Virus record (IMG/VR): IMGVR_UViG_3300045996_002223
Span: 1 to 41,173 of that record
Strand: one strand, 5' to 3'
DNA: 41,173 nt
DNA from: a virus
The position numbers were made by a program, and so were the translations under genes. Shown here piece after piece: positions 6,467-15,391 of this stretch (position 1 is its first letter; the number at the start of each line of letters is the position of its first letter). The notes under the pieces are model-generated. The model saw nothing but the letters and a program-made list of their open reading frames with translations, was not told the DNA's origin and searched no databases.

Positions 6467-9328
6467 CTAGTCGTTGATCACGATCTCTTTGTCCGGGATC
6501 GCTGCCTCGTCGGCCGTGTAGTACTCGTCCGCGTAGTTGATGGCCTCCAGGCGCATGTACTTGCCGTCGCTCACGCCGATGCGGCGCAGCAGGTAGGCGT
6601 TGGCCTCGTGTGCGCCGTCGGAGGCGAAGCTGAAGATCGTTCGGATGCCGAGCGTGGCGGTGGGCGTGGTGACGATCGTGGTGGTGGGGGTGCCGGCCAG
6701 CACCACCTGGTTAGGCTCCGCGCCAGCCGTGCATGCGATGCTCTCGATGGTCCCATTGCGATCGATGAGAATGATGCTGTGCGGGTCGCCGGGCTCGAAC
6801 TCCACGTCACAGCTGAGAGTCAGCGTCAGCCCGCTCTGGCCCACCACCTCCCCGTCGAAGGACGTGAAGCAGGTGTTGTCGACGATGTTCAACCGGTCGT
6901 TGGGCAGCAGCGCCCGCGCGTCGGTGGTGGTCTCGGTGACGATGCTGACGCGCTGGTACAGCAGCTGGTTGTACTCGCGGTTGGCGCGCAGCCAGGCCTG
7001 CTCGTAGCTGCGGATGCCGGGGATGTTGACGCGCTTGGGCCGCTCCGCGCTGCCATCGAGCGGCAGCCGGATGGTCTCCGGGCTCAGGGTCTCCGGGTCC
7101 AGGTAGATCAACTCCACGCCGTCCCACTCAGAATGGAAGGACCTGGTGATGCTCTCGGCCTCGGGGTCCGGCCGCTTGTTGCGGTGCGTGAACAGCGCCG
7201 TGCTGGTCGACTGCGGCCGGTCCAGCGCCAGGCGAATCTTGCCGTTCTGCCGGAAGGGGATGCAGAACGCCGCGTTGGCGATCATGTTCATCGCCTCTTC
7301 GAAGCTGACGGAGTCGTTGTCGAAGCAGTAGTTGAACTGGCCGCACTCGGTGTTCCAGGCGTCCAGCTCCTGCTGCACCGCCCAGAGCTGCGCCATGTCC
7401 AGCTCGGACGCGTCGCGATTGCCGATCTTGGGATCCAGCGTCACGGCCGCCAGGATGTCGACGATCTTGCTGCTGGCGGCGATGGTCCCGGTGGCGATCG
7501 CCCCGTCCGCGTCGAAGGTGCCGGAGAACACCGTGCCGTTGTAGGTAGGGATGCGGCGGGAAAAGATGCAGCTGAGCTCGCGGGTGCGCAGCGACGCCGA
7601 CGAGGAGTTTGTTCGCGTAACCGTGTGGATCGTGGTGATGTTGCCGAAGTGGTTGTTGTCGACAGGCGTCACCGCGTAGGCATGGGTCCAGGTGATCTCG
7701 TCCACCACCGCGCCCGTGAAGTCGTAATCGAAGTCGCTGGTGCGGCGCATCCTGATGCGCGCGGGGCCGGTCCAGGCCGTGGTCTGCTCCAGCGTCTCGG
7801 CGCGCTCTTCTGACGTGCCAATGCCGCTGATCGAGCCGGTGACGCTCTCCACCACGCCGGTGGGCACGCCCAAGGCGGTGAGCTCCTCGATCTGGAGCTG
7901 GTAGCTGACCGAATAGGCGGACTTCGCGCCATCGTCCCTGTACATGCCGTAGCGCGCCAGCACGTTCGTCCACACTTCGGTCCGGCCGGTGTCTGGAAGC
8001 GTGAACCAGTCGGTCCAGTCATTCAGGCCGTTGTCGACTTCCAGGTCCGCAACGATGCCACCGCCCAAGGCCGCCACCTCGCTGACCGCCGGCTGGTCCT
8101 CAGGCGAGAACTGCGCCGGTCCGACCAGCACCACGTACCCGTTGCCGACCTCGTGGATCTCCCGCACGCCGCTGTAGTTGATGTCGAGAGTGAAGGTGAT
8201 CTCCGAGAAGATGCCCTGGGTCTCGTCGACCAGCGTCCCACCACTGACAACGATCGATTCATCGGTATGGGAAACCACGGTGAACGTGCCGTTGTTGGCA
8301 GCGTCGGTCCAGCCGTCCACGACCACCGAGGACCCGTCCACCACCCCCCGGAAGAAGCCGGTCACGGCGGTGGAGTAGCTGTTGGTCGCAGCGTCCGCCA
8401 CCAGGTCGCCGGCGATCTGACTCCGGTCGATGGTGACGTCCGCGTGATCGATCGTCAGGTCCTGGCCGGGCTCGCACACCGCGGCGAAATTCGGCCGCCT
8501 GGCGTTCATCCCCTGCCCGACTTCGGCACTCGGCTGGTAGATCACGTCGCGCGAACTGGCCGGGGTGCGCCCGCCACTCTTGCCAGGGCCAGGGCCGAAG
8601 AACTCGTAGTGCTGGCCAGCCTCGAGCTGCAGCTGGTTGGGCGCCTTCAGCACGATGCCATTGACGGCGCTGCTGGCGCGGACGGTCATCACGTCGTCCG
8701 AGATCGCGCCGCCGATGGTGTCCTGGGGAGCGCCGCTGTTCGGCGACGTGAAGGGCGCGTAAATCGCGGCGCGCGCGTCCGTGATGTCTTCCAGGAGCGT
8801 GTCGCCGTCTCGAACGTCCGCAACGTCACCGTAGCCGCGGCTGATGCCGTAGTACCCGTACTCCACAGGCTTGTGGTTGTCGTACTTGATGTAGGTGGGC
8901 ATCATCAACGACGGGATGGCCTGGCAGGTCCCGAAGATGTCCTCGACGCGCTCCATCACCCGCACGCGGTTCTGCCGGTCGGACAGTCTGTTGCTGGAGC
9001 TCTCCTGCGCCTGGTTCTCGAATGGGCGCTGCACCGGCGCGAAGAAGTCGCTGATGGCGAAGCTGAACATCCAGCTGGCCAGCATGCTGCCGATCGACGC
9101 CGGCTCTCCCGGCCGCTCCAGCACCACGTACTTCGGTGCATCGGCAGCCATGATGGCGGGGACGTTGCCGGTGATGTCCGTTTCCCTGGACGGCTCGCCG
9201 GCATACACGGCGAAGGGCGTCGACGGCTTGCCTTCGTACTGGGCAAGCAGCCAGTCGGCCAGGCTGTCCGTCTCGAACGTGGCCGGCGGCTCGCCGGAGA
9301 AGGGGTGTTGGTGAAATTCGATCTTCAT
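6467..9328 (-). CDS. Tail tip / host-specificity protein (lambda J-like), 953 aa
   Basis: The largest tail gene, directly downstream of the NlpC/P60 gene, in the position of lambda J. The N-terminal 180 residues include a hydrophobic stretch (about 80-100) and an ARAAIYAPFTSPN segment typical of TipJ-like tail-tip proteins. The middle has many beta-rich repeats, and around 640-720 comes the element with YCFDNDSVSFEEAMNMIA followed by RQNGKIRLALDRP, as in central tail-hub proteins. It forms the tip complex and determines receptor contact. Its ATG overlaps the upstream stop by four bases. Confidence 0.8.
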   Translation of the reverse strand: MKIEFHQHPFSGEPPATFETDSLADWLLAQYEGKPSTPFAVYAGEPSRETDITGNVPAIMAADAPKYVVLERPGEPASIGSMLASWMFSFAISDFFAPVQRPFENQAQESSSNRLSDRQNRVRVMERVEDIFGTCQAIPSLMMPTYIKYDNHKPVEYGYYGISRGYGDVADVRDGDTLLEDITDARAAIYAPFTSPNSGAPQDTIGGAISDDVMTVRASSAVNGIVLKAPNQLQLEAGQHYEFFGPGPGKSGGRTPASSRDVIYQPSAEVGQGMNARRPNFAAVCEPGQDLTIDHADVTIDRSQIAGDLVADAATNSYSTAVTGFFRGVVDGSSVVVDGWTDAANNGTFTVVSHTDESIVVSGGTLVDETQGIFSEITFTLDINYSGVREIHEVGNGYVVLVGPAQFSPEDQPAVSEVAALGGGIVADLEVDNGLNDWTDWFTLPDTGRTEVWTNVLARYGMYRDDGAKSAYSVSYQLQIEELTALGVPTGVVESVTGSISGIGTSEERAETLEQTTAWTGPARIRMRRTSDFDYDFTGAVVDEITWTHAYAVTPVDNNHFGNITTIHTVTRTNSSSASLRTRELSCIFSRRIPTYNGTVFSGTFDADGAIATGTIAASSKIVDILAAVTLDPKIGNRDASELDMAQLWAVQQELDAWNTECGQFNYCFDNDSVSFEEAMNMIANAAFCIPFRQNGKIRLALDRPQSTSTALFTHRNKRPDPEAESITRSFHSEWDGVELIYLDPETLSPETIRLPLDGSAERPKRVNIPGIRSYEQAWLRANREYNQLLYQRVSIVTETTTDARALLPNDRLNIVDNTCFTSFDGEVVGQSGLTLTLSCDVEFEPGDPHSIILIDRNGTIESIACTAGAEPNQVVLAGTPTTTIVTTPTATLGIRTIFSFASDGAHEANAYLLRRIGVSDGKYMRLEAINYADEYYTADEAAIPDKEIVIND

Positions 9329-9696
9329 CGCACCCAGAACTCCATGAGGGGGTACTGGTCGCGCAGGCTGGCCAGCGCCTGGTGCAGCGTGCCGTCCGGC
9401 TGCGCGTGCAGCACCTTGCCGTCGTAGTAGACCCCGCAGTGGTGAATGCCCCGGGAGAAGGACCGCCCCATCAGCACCACGGCGTAATCCACCGGCTCGG
9501 AGACACGCACGAAGCCGTGCTCACCCTTGTGCAGCACCAATCGGAAAGCCTGGGCGGCGTCTCTCACCGAATTGGCGACGGTCTTGAACTCGTCGACCGG
9601 CATGGCCAGCTCGGTGATGTAGACGTCGGCCACCAGCGACCAGCACGGGCTGCTCGCCGGTTCGTAGACCTTCGCCTGATAGGTCTCGACGTTCAC
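9325..9696 (-). CDS. NlpC/P60-type tail-tip peptidase, 123 aa
   Basis: A compact papain-like domain: SSPCWSLV with nucleophile C18, then GIHHCGVYYDGKVLH with H85/H86 and H97 as candidate second and third catalytic residues. Such proteins (lambda gpK relatives) sit at the tail tip and cleave peptidoglycan during DNA entry, or process the tip during assembly. GTG start, overlapping the DUF1833 stop by four bases and the J-like start by four bases, so it is tightly coupled in the tail-tip module. Confidence 0.8.
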   Translation of the reverse strand: MNVETYQAKVYEPASSPCWSLVADVYITELAMPVDEFKTVANSVRDAAQAFRLVLHKGEHGFVRVSEPVDYAVVLMGRSFSRGIHHCGVYYDGKVLHAQPDGTLHQALASLRDQYPLMEFWVR

Positions 9697-10202
9697 AGGA
9701 AGGCCCTCAGCATCGGGATGCGGCGCGCCGCGTACACCTCGCCGGTGCGAGTGACGTTGTAGCGGGGCGAGACGGCGGTGATCATGGCGGCGCCGCGGCG
9801 GCGGCTGACCAGCTCCACCTGTAGGACGGCCGGGCCTGATTCGATCTCGGTCAGGTCATCGCTCAAGTACTCGCGGATCACCACCCGCACCAGCTCGTTG
9901 GTCTGCTGGGGGATGAGCGCCAGCTCGTTCTTGAATTCGTCCGTCTTGTCGGTGATGTCCAGCACGATGCTGTTCACCTGGTCCATGTTCCCTTCGGAGC
10001 CGGCCATCTCGATGTGGAAGCCCACGGAGCGCATCGTGCGCACGCCGTCCTCTGTGGTGACCTCGCCTTCGTACGGCTCGCTCCACAGGTAGAAGGTCTG
10101 CGACATCGCCGAGTGGCTGATCTCCAGCGTCTCGATGCGCCGGCGGTTCTGCGGCGCCGTGGCGAGCAGGATGCGCAGGCGGTTTTCGACGTCGACGCTC
10201 AT
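9693..10202 (-). CDS. DUF1833-type tail-tip protein, 169 aa
   Basis: The segments LEISHSAMSQTFYLWSEP and the closing VSPRYNVTRTGEVYAARRIP match the DUF1833 family of tail-tip proteins as I remember it. The protein likely corresponds to the distal-tail or hub-linking component (the lambda L/M area), joining the tube to the tip complex. Small soluble all-beta pattern, no signal peptide. It overlaps both neighbours by four bases. Confidence 0.75.
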   Translation of the reverse strand: MSVDVENRLRILLATAPQNRRRIETLEISHSAMSQTFYLWSEPYEGEVTTEDGVRTMRSVGFHIEMAGSEGNMDQVNSIVLDITDKTDEFKNELALIPQQTNELVRVVIREYLSDDLTEIESGPAVLQVELVSRRRGAAMITAVSPRYNVTRTGEVYAARRIPMLRAFL

Positions 10203-11092
10203 GCCAGCTCCGCAAGGTCGTCATTGGCGAATTGCTCGATGGCTTCGAGCAGGCCGTCCAGGTCGGAGCCCACGCTGTTCCACATGTCCACCAACCCGGC
10301 CCCATCCGTCGTGCTCAGGTCGTAGAGTTCGGTTTGCGCCTCCGCCACGAACGTCACCATGGTCCGCGCGCCGCTGCGCGTGGCACGGTAGGATGCCGGC
10401 ATCATCTGCACCAAGTGGCGGCTGGGCCCCATGCCGGTATCCAGGTACAACCGGAACGGCGCGGCGCCCTTGTGGATCACGTGGTGCAGGTAGGCCGTCC
10501 ATGCCAAGTACTCGGCCGCGGACATGGGGATGGTCACCGTGTAGCGCTGGCATGAGCGCGCCCAGGCGCGCGCGAACTGCGCATTCCCACCTGCGGTTTC
10601 CGACCGCCAGGGGCCATCGGGACCGTCGCCGCCGTAGCTGGCCACCATGGGCCGCAGCACGTTCACCAGTTCGCGGCCCGACTCCGTCTCGAAGTCGTCG
10701 ATCACCGTCAGCGCTTCCGCCTCGGTCAGCGTGTAGATCTCGCTTTCGGTCTCGACGGAGAAGCTCACCTCGGTCTTGTCGCCCGCCACCCGCTGCGTCG
10801 CATAGGTGCCCGGCACAATGTTCACCGAGTGCGTGGATACACCCATGCCGCTGTCCAGGTCCATGTCGAAGGCGATGGTCCCCTCGGCAATGACGTGACG
10901 GTAGAAGGCCTCCCAGATCGTGTACTCCAGCTCGGTGAACCTCATCGCCCCGGAGAACATCTGCTTGCCCCTGGCGTAGTCGACGGCGTAGCGCGCCATC
11001 CCGCCGCCCACCGCCACGCGCGACACGCCCACAGGCGGCCCCACGGAGAAGCCATCGTTGATGAAGCCGAAGCCGTTGGGGATGGTCGGCAC
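10199..11092 (-). CDS. Tail protein with two tandem homologous domains, 297 aa
   Basis: The protein is built from two diverged copies of one domain, about residues 35-120 and 165-255. Matching landmarks are: an aromatic segment (YTIWEAFYRHVIAEG versus YLAWTAYLHHVIHKG), then LDSGMG versus LDTGMG, then PGTYATQR versus PASYRATR, then the endings EIYTL versus ELYDL. It lies between the tape measure and DUF1833, the distal-tail position. GTG start, two bases after the tape-measure stop. It is probably a distal tail/baseplate-like adaptor; the function is inferred from position. Confidence 0.7.
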   Translation of the reverse strand: MPTIPNGFGFINDGFSVGPPVGVSRVAVGGGMARYAVDYARGKQMFSGAMRFTELEYTIWEAFYRHVIAEGTIAFDMDLDSGMGVSTHSVNIVPGTYATQRVAGDKTEVSFSVETESEIYTLTEAEALTVIDDFETESGRELVNVLRPMVASYGGDGPDGPWRSETAGGNAQFARAWARSCQRYTVTIPMSAAEYLAWTAYLHHVIHKGAAPFRLYLDTGMGPSRHLVQMMPASYRATRSGARTMVTFVAEAQTELYDLSTTDGAGLVDMWNSVGSDLDGLLEAIEQFANDDLAELA

Positions 11093-11093
11093 G

Positions 11094-13523
11094 TCAGTAC
11101 CTCCGCCGGCCGGCGTTGGTGAACTTGCCGAGGTTCTCGCTGAAGCGGCTGTTCGGCTGGCTCATGTCGCGCTGCAGCTTCTTGTCCACGCGGTCCAGGA
11201 CCAGGGCGATCTCGTCCTCGGAGATCCGCTGCTGGCCGGTCACTTGCACCGGCTCGCCGTTATTGATCACGGACACCTTCAGGTCGCGGACGCCGCCGCC
11301 GGCGGCGCCCGCGCCCAGGGCCTTCATCTGGCTCTTGGTGAAGACGCCCTCGCCGCGCTCCAGGATGGCAGGCACCTCGTTTCCCGCCAGCCCGCCCACG
11401 TGGTAGCGCTTGGCGCCTTTCCACACGCTGGGATGCACGGACCGATGGAACGTGCTGTCGTTCCCGGCAATTCCGCCGCTGTGGAGGAAGGTGCCGAGGT
11501 CGAAGTTGCCGTAGGAGTAGCCACTGCCGAAGCCACCGCCACCCCATGACGTCTGGCTGAATGCCCCCTGCAGGCCTCCCAGGCCGCCGCTGTATAGGCC
11601 GCCCAGCATGCCGCCGATGCCGGCCGTACCCTGCTTGCCCAGCAGCGCTTCCGTCAGCGAATCGGCGATGCTGCTGGTGAGGCGATCCCGCACGGCATTG
11701 CCCAGGGCCATCGCGAAGGCCTCGGCCGGGTTTTCACTGGTGCGGAAGGCCTCGTTGATCGCGCCGCGCAGGTCGTCACGGACGCCGTCGGACATCGCGG
11801 TGGACTGCGCGCGCGCCGTCTCGGCACTCTCGACCGTAATGCGCCGCGTACCCATCTGCTGCTCGAGGCCAAGCTGGCGCTCCATCAGCGCGATCTTCCG
11901 TTCGAGATGCGCCACGCCCAGTTCATTGTTCTCCTTGCTCTTCTCAATCAGGAGGTTTTCGCGCTCGCGCTCAATGTTGCTGGCCAGCCGCATCTGCCGC
12001 AGGATGTCCAGCGCGTCGGCGGTGAGGCCAAGCTCATCGATCTCGTCAGCCAGGTCCGCATTGCGCTTCATCACCGCATCGGCCTCACTGGCCAGTCCAG
12101 CCAGGTATCGATCCTGCATGTCCGAGGTCTTGGCCTTGGTGTCCGCGAGATCCTTCTCCGCCCGCGCAGCATCCTCGATGAGCTTCTTCGCCATCGGCTG
12201 CTTCTCGATGAGGTTCGTCACCAGCTGGACGTACTGCTCCTCGGAGAGATTCGAGTCCTTGCGGATGCGCTGCAGGCGCGCGAGCTGCTCGTTGTAGTCG
12301 GCCTGCACGCCGGAGAGCTCGGCCAAGATGCGCGCGCGCTCCTGCATCTCGCGCTCGGCTTCCTTGGCGGCCTTGCCGCCGTCGGTGACCACAGGCGCCG
12401 CGGTCTGGCGGCCGATCGCGAGCCGACGCGACATCGCGTCGCTGGTGTCGCCCGTGTACTGCGCTTCCTGCGCCTGGTAGACGCGGGCGACCTTCAGCAG
12501 GTCTTCGATGCGCTTGCGCTCCTTTTCCAGTTTTGCCTTCTCAATGGCCAGATGTTCGCGGGCGAGACCGTCGGTGGGCTCGCCCCTGCTCTCGAGATTC
12601 TTCTGGCGGCTGTCCAGCGCCTCGCGCTCGCGCAGGAGGCGGTTGATGTCCCCGGCATGGTCGCCCGTCAAGTCGTGGCCACCCCGGATCAGGCTCAGCG
12701 CTCCTGCCAGCGCACTGACGATCGGCAGGTACTTGGCAACGCTGGCGATGCCCTGTTCCATGGCGGTCCACACGGACCCCTGGGCACTGAGCCCGATGTA
12801 GGTTTCCAGCAGCCTGTTCAGGGTGGGGAGCAGCCCCCCCACCAGGTTGACTTTCGCCGCTTCGGCGTTCAGCTCCAGCTTCTTCAGGTTGTCGTTGAAG
12901 GCGGCCGCGTCCTTGGCCAGCTGGCCGCCATAGATCGCGCCCAAGGCCTCAGCCTCGCTGCGCAGCCGCTGGATGCCGGCGGCACCCTGGTTCAGCAGCG
13001 GGATCATCTCCGCGCCGGTCTTGCCGAACGCGCGCTGCGCCAGGGCCGATTTCTCGGCGCCATCCCGGTAGCTGGAGAACCGGTCCGCCATCGCCAGGAG
13101 GATCTGGTCCTGGCTCTTCAGGCTGCCGTCGTTGTTCTTGATCTCGATGCCCAGCGCCTTGAAGGTGGCCACCGCCTCCTTGTTGCCGCCGGCGGCCTCC
13201 GCCATGTTCTTGGACAGCTTCGTGATGCCCGTGGCCAGGGCCTCGATGGGCGTGCCGGTCACCTCGCCGGCGTAGCGCAGAGCGCTCAGGGACTCGGTGG
13301 CGATGCCGGTCTTCTCGCTCAGGTCGTCCAGCTTGTCCAGCGTGTCGATCGCGCCCTTGAGGGTCACGGCGCTGAAGGCCCCAGTGATCGCCAGGCCGAG
13401 CGTGCCGAAGCGGCCCGCGATCGCGCCGGCGCTGTCGCTCAGGGACGAGAGGTTGCGCTTCGCACTCTCGATCGCGATCTTGGTGTGGTCGAACGCACTG
13501 AGGACGATCTTGGCTTCAGCCAC
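11094..13523 (-). CDS. Tail tape measure protein, 809 aa
   Basis: The protein sets tail length and passes into the cell ahead of the DNA. The N-terminal 130 residues have the TMP pattern (hydrophobic AIAGRFGTLGLAITGAF, then LRYAGEVTG). Long charged helices with coiled-coil character follow at about 280-330 and 380-600. A Gly-rich C-terminal region holds the lambda-family ending: HSGGIAG, FHRSVHP, YHVGGLAGNEVP, then RGEGVFTKSQM near 765-775. At 1.5 angstrom per residue it implies a tail near 120 nm. The GTG start lies three bases after the GT stop, as expected for chaperone-to-TMP order. Confidence 0.9.
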   Translation of the reverse strand: MAEAKIVLSAFDHTKIAIESAKRNLSSLSDSAGAIAGRFGTLGLAITGAFSAVTLKGAIDTLDKLDDLSEKTGIATESLSALRYAGEVTGTPIEALATGITKLSKNMAEAAGGNKEAVATFKALGIEIKNNDGSLKSQDQILLAMADRFSSYRDGAEKSALAQRAFGKTGAEMIPLLNQGAAGIQRLRSEAEALGAIYGGQLAKDAAAFNDNLKKLELNAEAAKVNLVGGLLPTLNRLLETYIGLSAQGSVWTAMEQGIASVAKYLPIVSALAGALSLIRGGHDLTGDHAGDINRLLREREALDSRQKNLESRGEPTDGLAREHLAIEKAKLEKERKRIEDLLKVARVYQAQEAQYTGDTSDAMSRRLAIGRQTAAPVVTDGGKAAKEAEREMQERARILAELSGVQADYNEQLARLQRIRKDSNLSEEQYVQLVTNLIEKQPMAKKLIEDAARAEKDLADTKAKTSDMQDRYLAGLASEADAVMKRNADLADEIDELGLTADALDILRQMRLASNIERERENLLIEKSKENNELGVAHLERKIALMERQLGLEQQMGTRRITVESAETARAQSTAMSDGVRDDLRGAINEAFRTSENPAEAFAMALGNAVRDRLTSSIADSLTEALLGKQGTAGIGGMLGGLYSGGLGGLQGAFSQTSWGGGGFGSGYSYGNFDLGTFLHSGGIAGNDSTFHRSVHPSVWKGAKRYHVGGLAGNEVPAILERGEGVFTKSQMKALGAGAAGGGVRDLKVSVINNGEPVQVTGQQRISEDEIALVLDRVDKKLQRDMSQPNSRFSENLGKFTNAGRRRY

Positions 13524-13526
13524 GGC

Positions 13527-14221
13527 TCATTCCTTCGCCAGTTCGTCCCACGTGTTCAACGCGGAGATCTCCATGACCTGCAGCTCGTCCAGGGTCTCGG
13601 CCCAGTCCTCCGGCTTGCCCCCCAGCGCATCGAACACCAGGCGCGCGGCGCTGTACCGCAAGCCGGTGCGATGGCCGAAATCCCGGTACCACTGGGTGAG
13701 CGTGCGGCGGAAGATGGCCAGCGCGAGGACGTGCTCCTCCCACAGCGGGAACAGCTCCTCCGCGACCGGCGCGGCGGCCGGTGCTTTCTTCCGGAGCCCG
13801 AAGGCTGCCAGGGCTTCCCGCTCCGCCTCCTCGTTGAAGACGGTCTTGGGTGATCGCGTGATCAGCCATCTGACAGCCTCTAGAAGTTTTTTCGCTTGCT
13901 CTCCGTCAGCTCGCGCAGGTAGGCGTCTCGGATCTCCCTGGCCGCGGTCGGATACGTATCCAGCAGGTCCGCCAGGGCGGTCTTCGTGAACGGCACCAGC
14001 TCGCCGGCGCGCTTGACGCCCCAGGACTTGATGACGTCGGCGAGGATGTCCTCGTCCGAGCGGGCGACGCCGTCGGCGCTCACCCAGGTGGCGCGCCACG
14101 CCTCCAGCTGCTTCCTGCCCTTGTGGTTGAACTCGAAGGGCACCAGCCAGGGCTCCGGCCTGCCTGGCGCGCTGAGGGGAACGTCGGCCGAAAACGTCGG
14201 CTGCGCGACAAAATCGAACAT
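13527..14221 (-). CDS. Tail assembly chaperone GT, -1 frameshift product
   Basis: The second chaperone form is made when ribosomes slip at A AAA AAC (13892-13886): 112 residues of G are read, then 119 residues from the -1 frame, beginning CTT CTA GAG (Leu-Leu-Glu) and ending at 13527, giving about 231 residues. The downstream part (WLITRSPKTVF, a helical body, ending WDELAKE) has no good start of its own and normal coding composition. The arrangement parallels lambda gpG/gpGT: the T domain binds the tape measure while the G domain recruits tube subunits. Both the slippery site and the frame arithmetic were checked base by base. Confidence 0.8.
13880..14221 (-). CDS. Tail assembly chaperone G, 113 aa
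   Basis: The unslipped product. It follows the tail tube gene and precedes the tape measure, the conserved G position. It begins with a short beta segment and continues as a helical domain (RKQLEAWRATWV, TALADLLDTYPTAAREI) typical of tail chaperones. It ends KRKNF and stop, with the last sense codons forming the slippery heptamer. It is expected to be made in large excess over GT and not to be part of the finished tail. Confidence 0.8.
   Translation of the reverse strand: MFDFVAQPTFSADVPLSAPGRPEPWLVPFEFNHKGRKQLEAWRATWVSADGVARSDEDILADVIKSWGVKRAGELVPFTKTALADLLDTYPTAAREIRDAYLRELTESKRKNF
13886..13892 (-). promoter_or_regulatory. A AAA AAC slippery heptamer for -1 frameshift
   Basis: On the minus strand the G codons CGA AAA AAC contain the perfect heptamer A AAA AAC in the correct phase. 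A Shine-Dalgarno-like GGAGAG lies six bases upstream, a known dnaX-type stimulator position, and a small hairpin TGATC-ACGC-GATCA (13864-13851) begins about 21 bases downstream. The G stop codon follows one codon after the heptamer. Confidence 0.85.
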
Positions 14222-14231
14222 CGGTGTTTCC

Positions 14232-15191
14232 TTACCTCAATGCCAGGACCCACTCGTCGTTGCCCGCGTCGGGCAAGAAGCGAGCGTCGTAACCGAGCAG
14301 GCGACGGCCCTTGTAGTCGGCCTTCGAATAGTTCGTGAGCTGCACGGACGGGCCGTAGAACACGCAGATGTTCCCGGCAACGGTGCCATGGACGAAGCCC
14401 AGGCTTTGCAGCGTGTTGGCCCGCACGTTGGTCGCGAAGGTCACCTCCTGCGCCGCGGTCAGGGCCAGCTGCAGCTTGCCGACGGTCGTCCGGCCGGTCA
14501 GGTCGACGGACTCGTCGCCGAGCAGCGCCACGTGCTCCACCTGGCTGCCGCCGTCGACTTCCAGCCCGCGCGACGGATAGTCCGTGCCGCTGGAAAGCAC
14601 GCCAGCCGTGTACGTGCAGCCCAGGTTCACGTCGCCCGTGTTGGCGTTGGTGACCACCAGCGGCACTTGGAAGTCGTCGTAGTCGGTGGTGGGCAGGACC
14701 GCCGCGGTGACCCCGCCGTACAGCCCGATGAAGTTGTAGGTGATGACGGGCTTGCCACCCAGGCTCATGTTGAACTGCGCCCGGCCGCGGGCGCCGAGCA
14801 TCTTGTGCACCACGCCGGAGTCGTACCAGTAGATGGTGACGGAGTCCGCGTCGTCGGTGATCGGGTTGTACTCGACCAGCTCGTCGGTGGTGATGGTCTC
14901 GGCCGCGCCGCAGGCGCGCAGCAGCGGCGCCCATGCGGGGGCGACGCCCAACGTGCCGCTAGCGGCGAGCTCGACGTCCATCTGGAGCGTCATGTTGGCG
15001 ATGCCCACCAGCTCCTCCGACGCGCCGAAGTACTCGCGCAGCAGGGCGCGGTCGACGTTCTCGGCGTTGAGCGGATTGGAGGTGACGTTGCTGGCCAGCA
15101 TGGCGTTGGCCGAGCCGGTTGGTACCGGGTCGGTGCCGTAGGTGACTTCGGCCTTGGCCAGGACAGCGGTGTTGCGGATGAAGCGCGACAT
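14232..15191 (-). CDS. Major tail tube protein, 319 aa
   Basis: Forms the tail tube. The N-terminus (NTAVLAKAEVTYGTDP, then a GS-rich turn and LNAENVDRALLREYFG) is the recognisable start of the long tail-tube family seen in lambda-like Proteobacterial siphophages. The rest is beta-rich with Gly-Gly-Lys-Pro and TYNFIGLYGG segments and a C-terminal Ig-like or tube extension. Position fits: after the terminator-like protein and small gene, before the G/GT chaperone. No membrane segment. Confidence 0.85.
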   Translation of the reverse strand: MSRFIRNTAVLAKAEVTYGTDPVPTGSANAMLASNVTSNPLNAENVDRALLREYFGASEELVGIANMTLQMDVELAASGTLGVAPAWAPLLRACGAAETITTDELVEYNPITDDADSVTIYWYDSGVVHKMLGARGRAQFNMSLGGKPVITYNFIGLYGGVTAAVLPTTDYDDFQVPLVVTNANTGDVNLGCTYTAGVLSSGTDYPSRGLEVDGGSQVEHVALLGDESVDLTGRTTVGKLQLALTAAQEVTFATNVRANTLQSLGFVHGTVAGNICVFYGPSVQLTNYSKADYKGRRLLGYDARFLPDAGNDEWVLALR

Positions 15192-15197
15192 GGCGTC

Positions 15198-15380
15198 TTA
15201 CTCCTTGTTGGGGGTGGTCTTGGGCGCCGGCGCCGGCGTGGTCGCCTCCTTGGCCTTGCGACGGCTCGGCACCTCGTCGGCGGGCTTGGTGTGCGCCACC
15301 CGCTTGAGCTTCTCGCCCTCGCGGACATAGCTGCCGCCGCGCGACGGCAGAGAGGGCTTCTGTTCGGTGGTCTTTGCCAT
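15198..15380 (-). CDS. Small basic phage protein, 60 aa
   Basis: A Lys/Pro/Thr-rich, probably disordered 60-residue protein between the tail terminator and tail tube genes. Two starts are possible: the ATG at 15380 with GAGG six bases upstream, or an ATG at 15392 overlapping the previous stop as ATGA (64 residues). I chose 15380 for its ribosome binding site. The C-terminus is nearly all Ala, Pro, Thr and Lys. Function unknown. Confidence 0.6.
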   Translation of the reverse strand: MAKTTEQKPSLPSRGGSYVREGEKLKRVAHTKPADEVPSRRKAKEATTPAPAPKTTPNKE

Positions 15381-15391
15381 GGGGTGCCTCA

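Noticed and set aside
4242-9427. Long plus-strand open frames opposite the tail fibre and J-like genes
   Set aside because: Same reason: antisense to clear tail genes, with no recognisable domain of their own.
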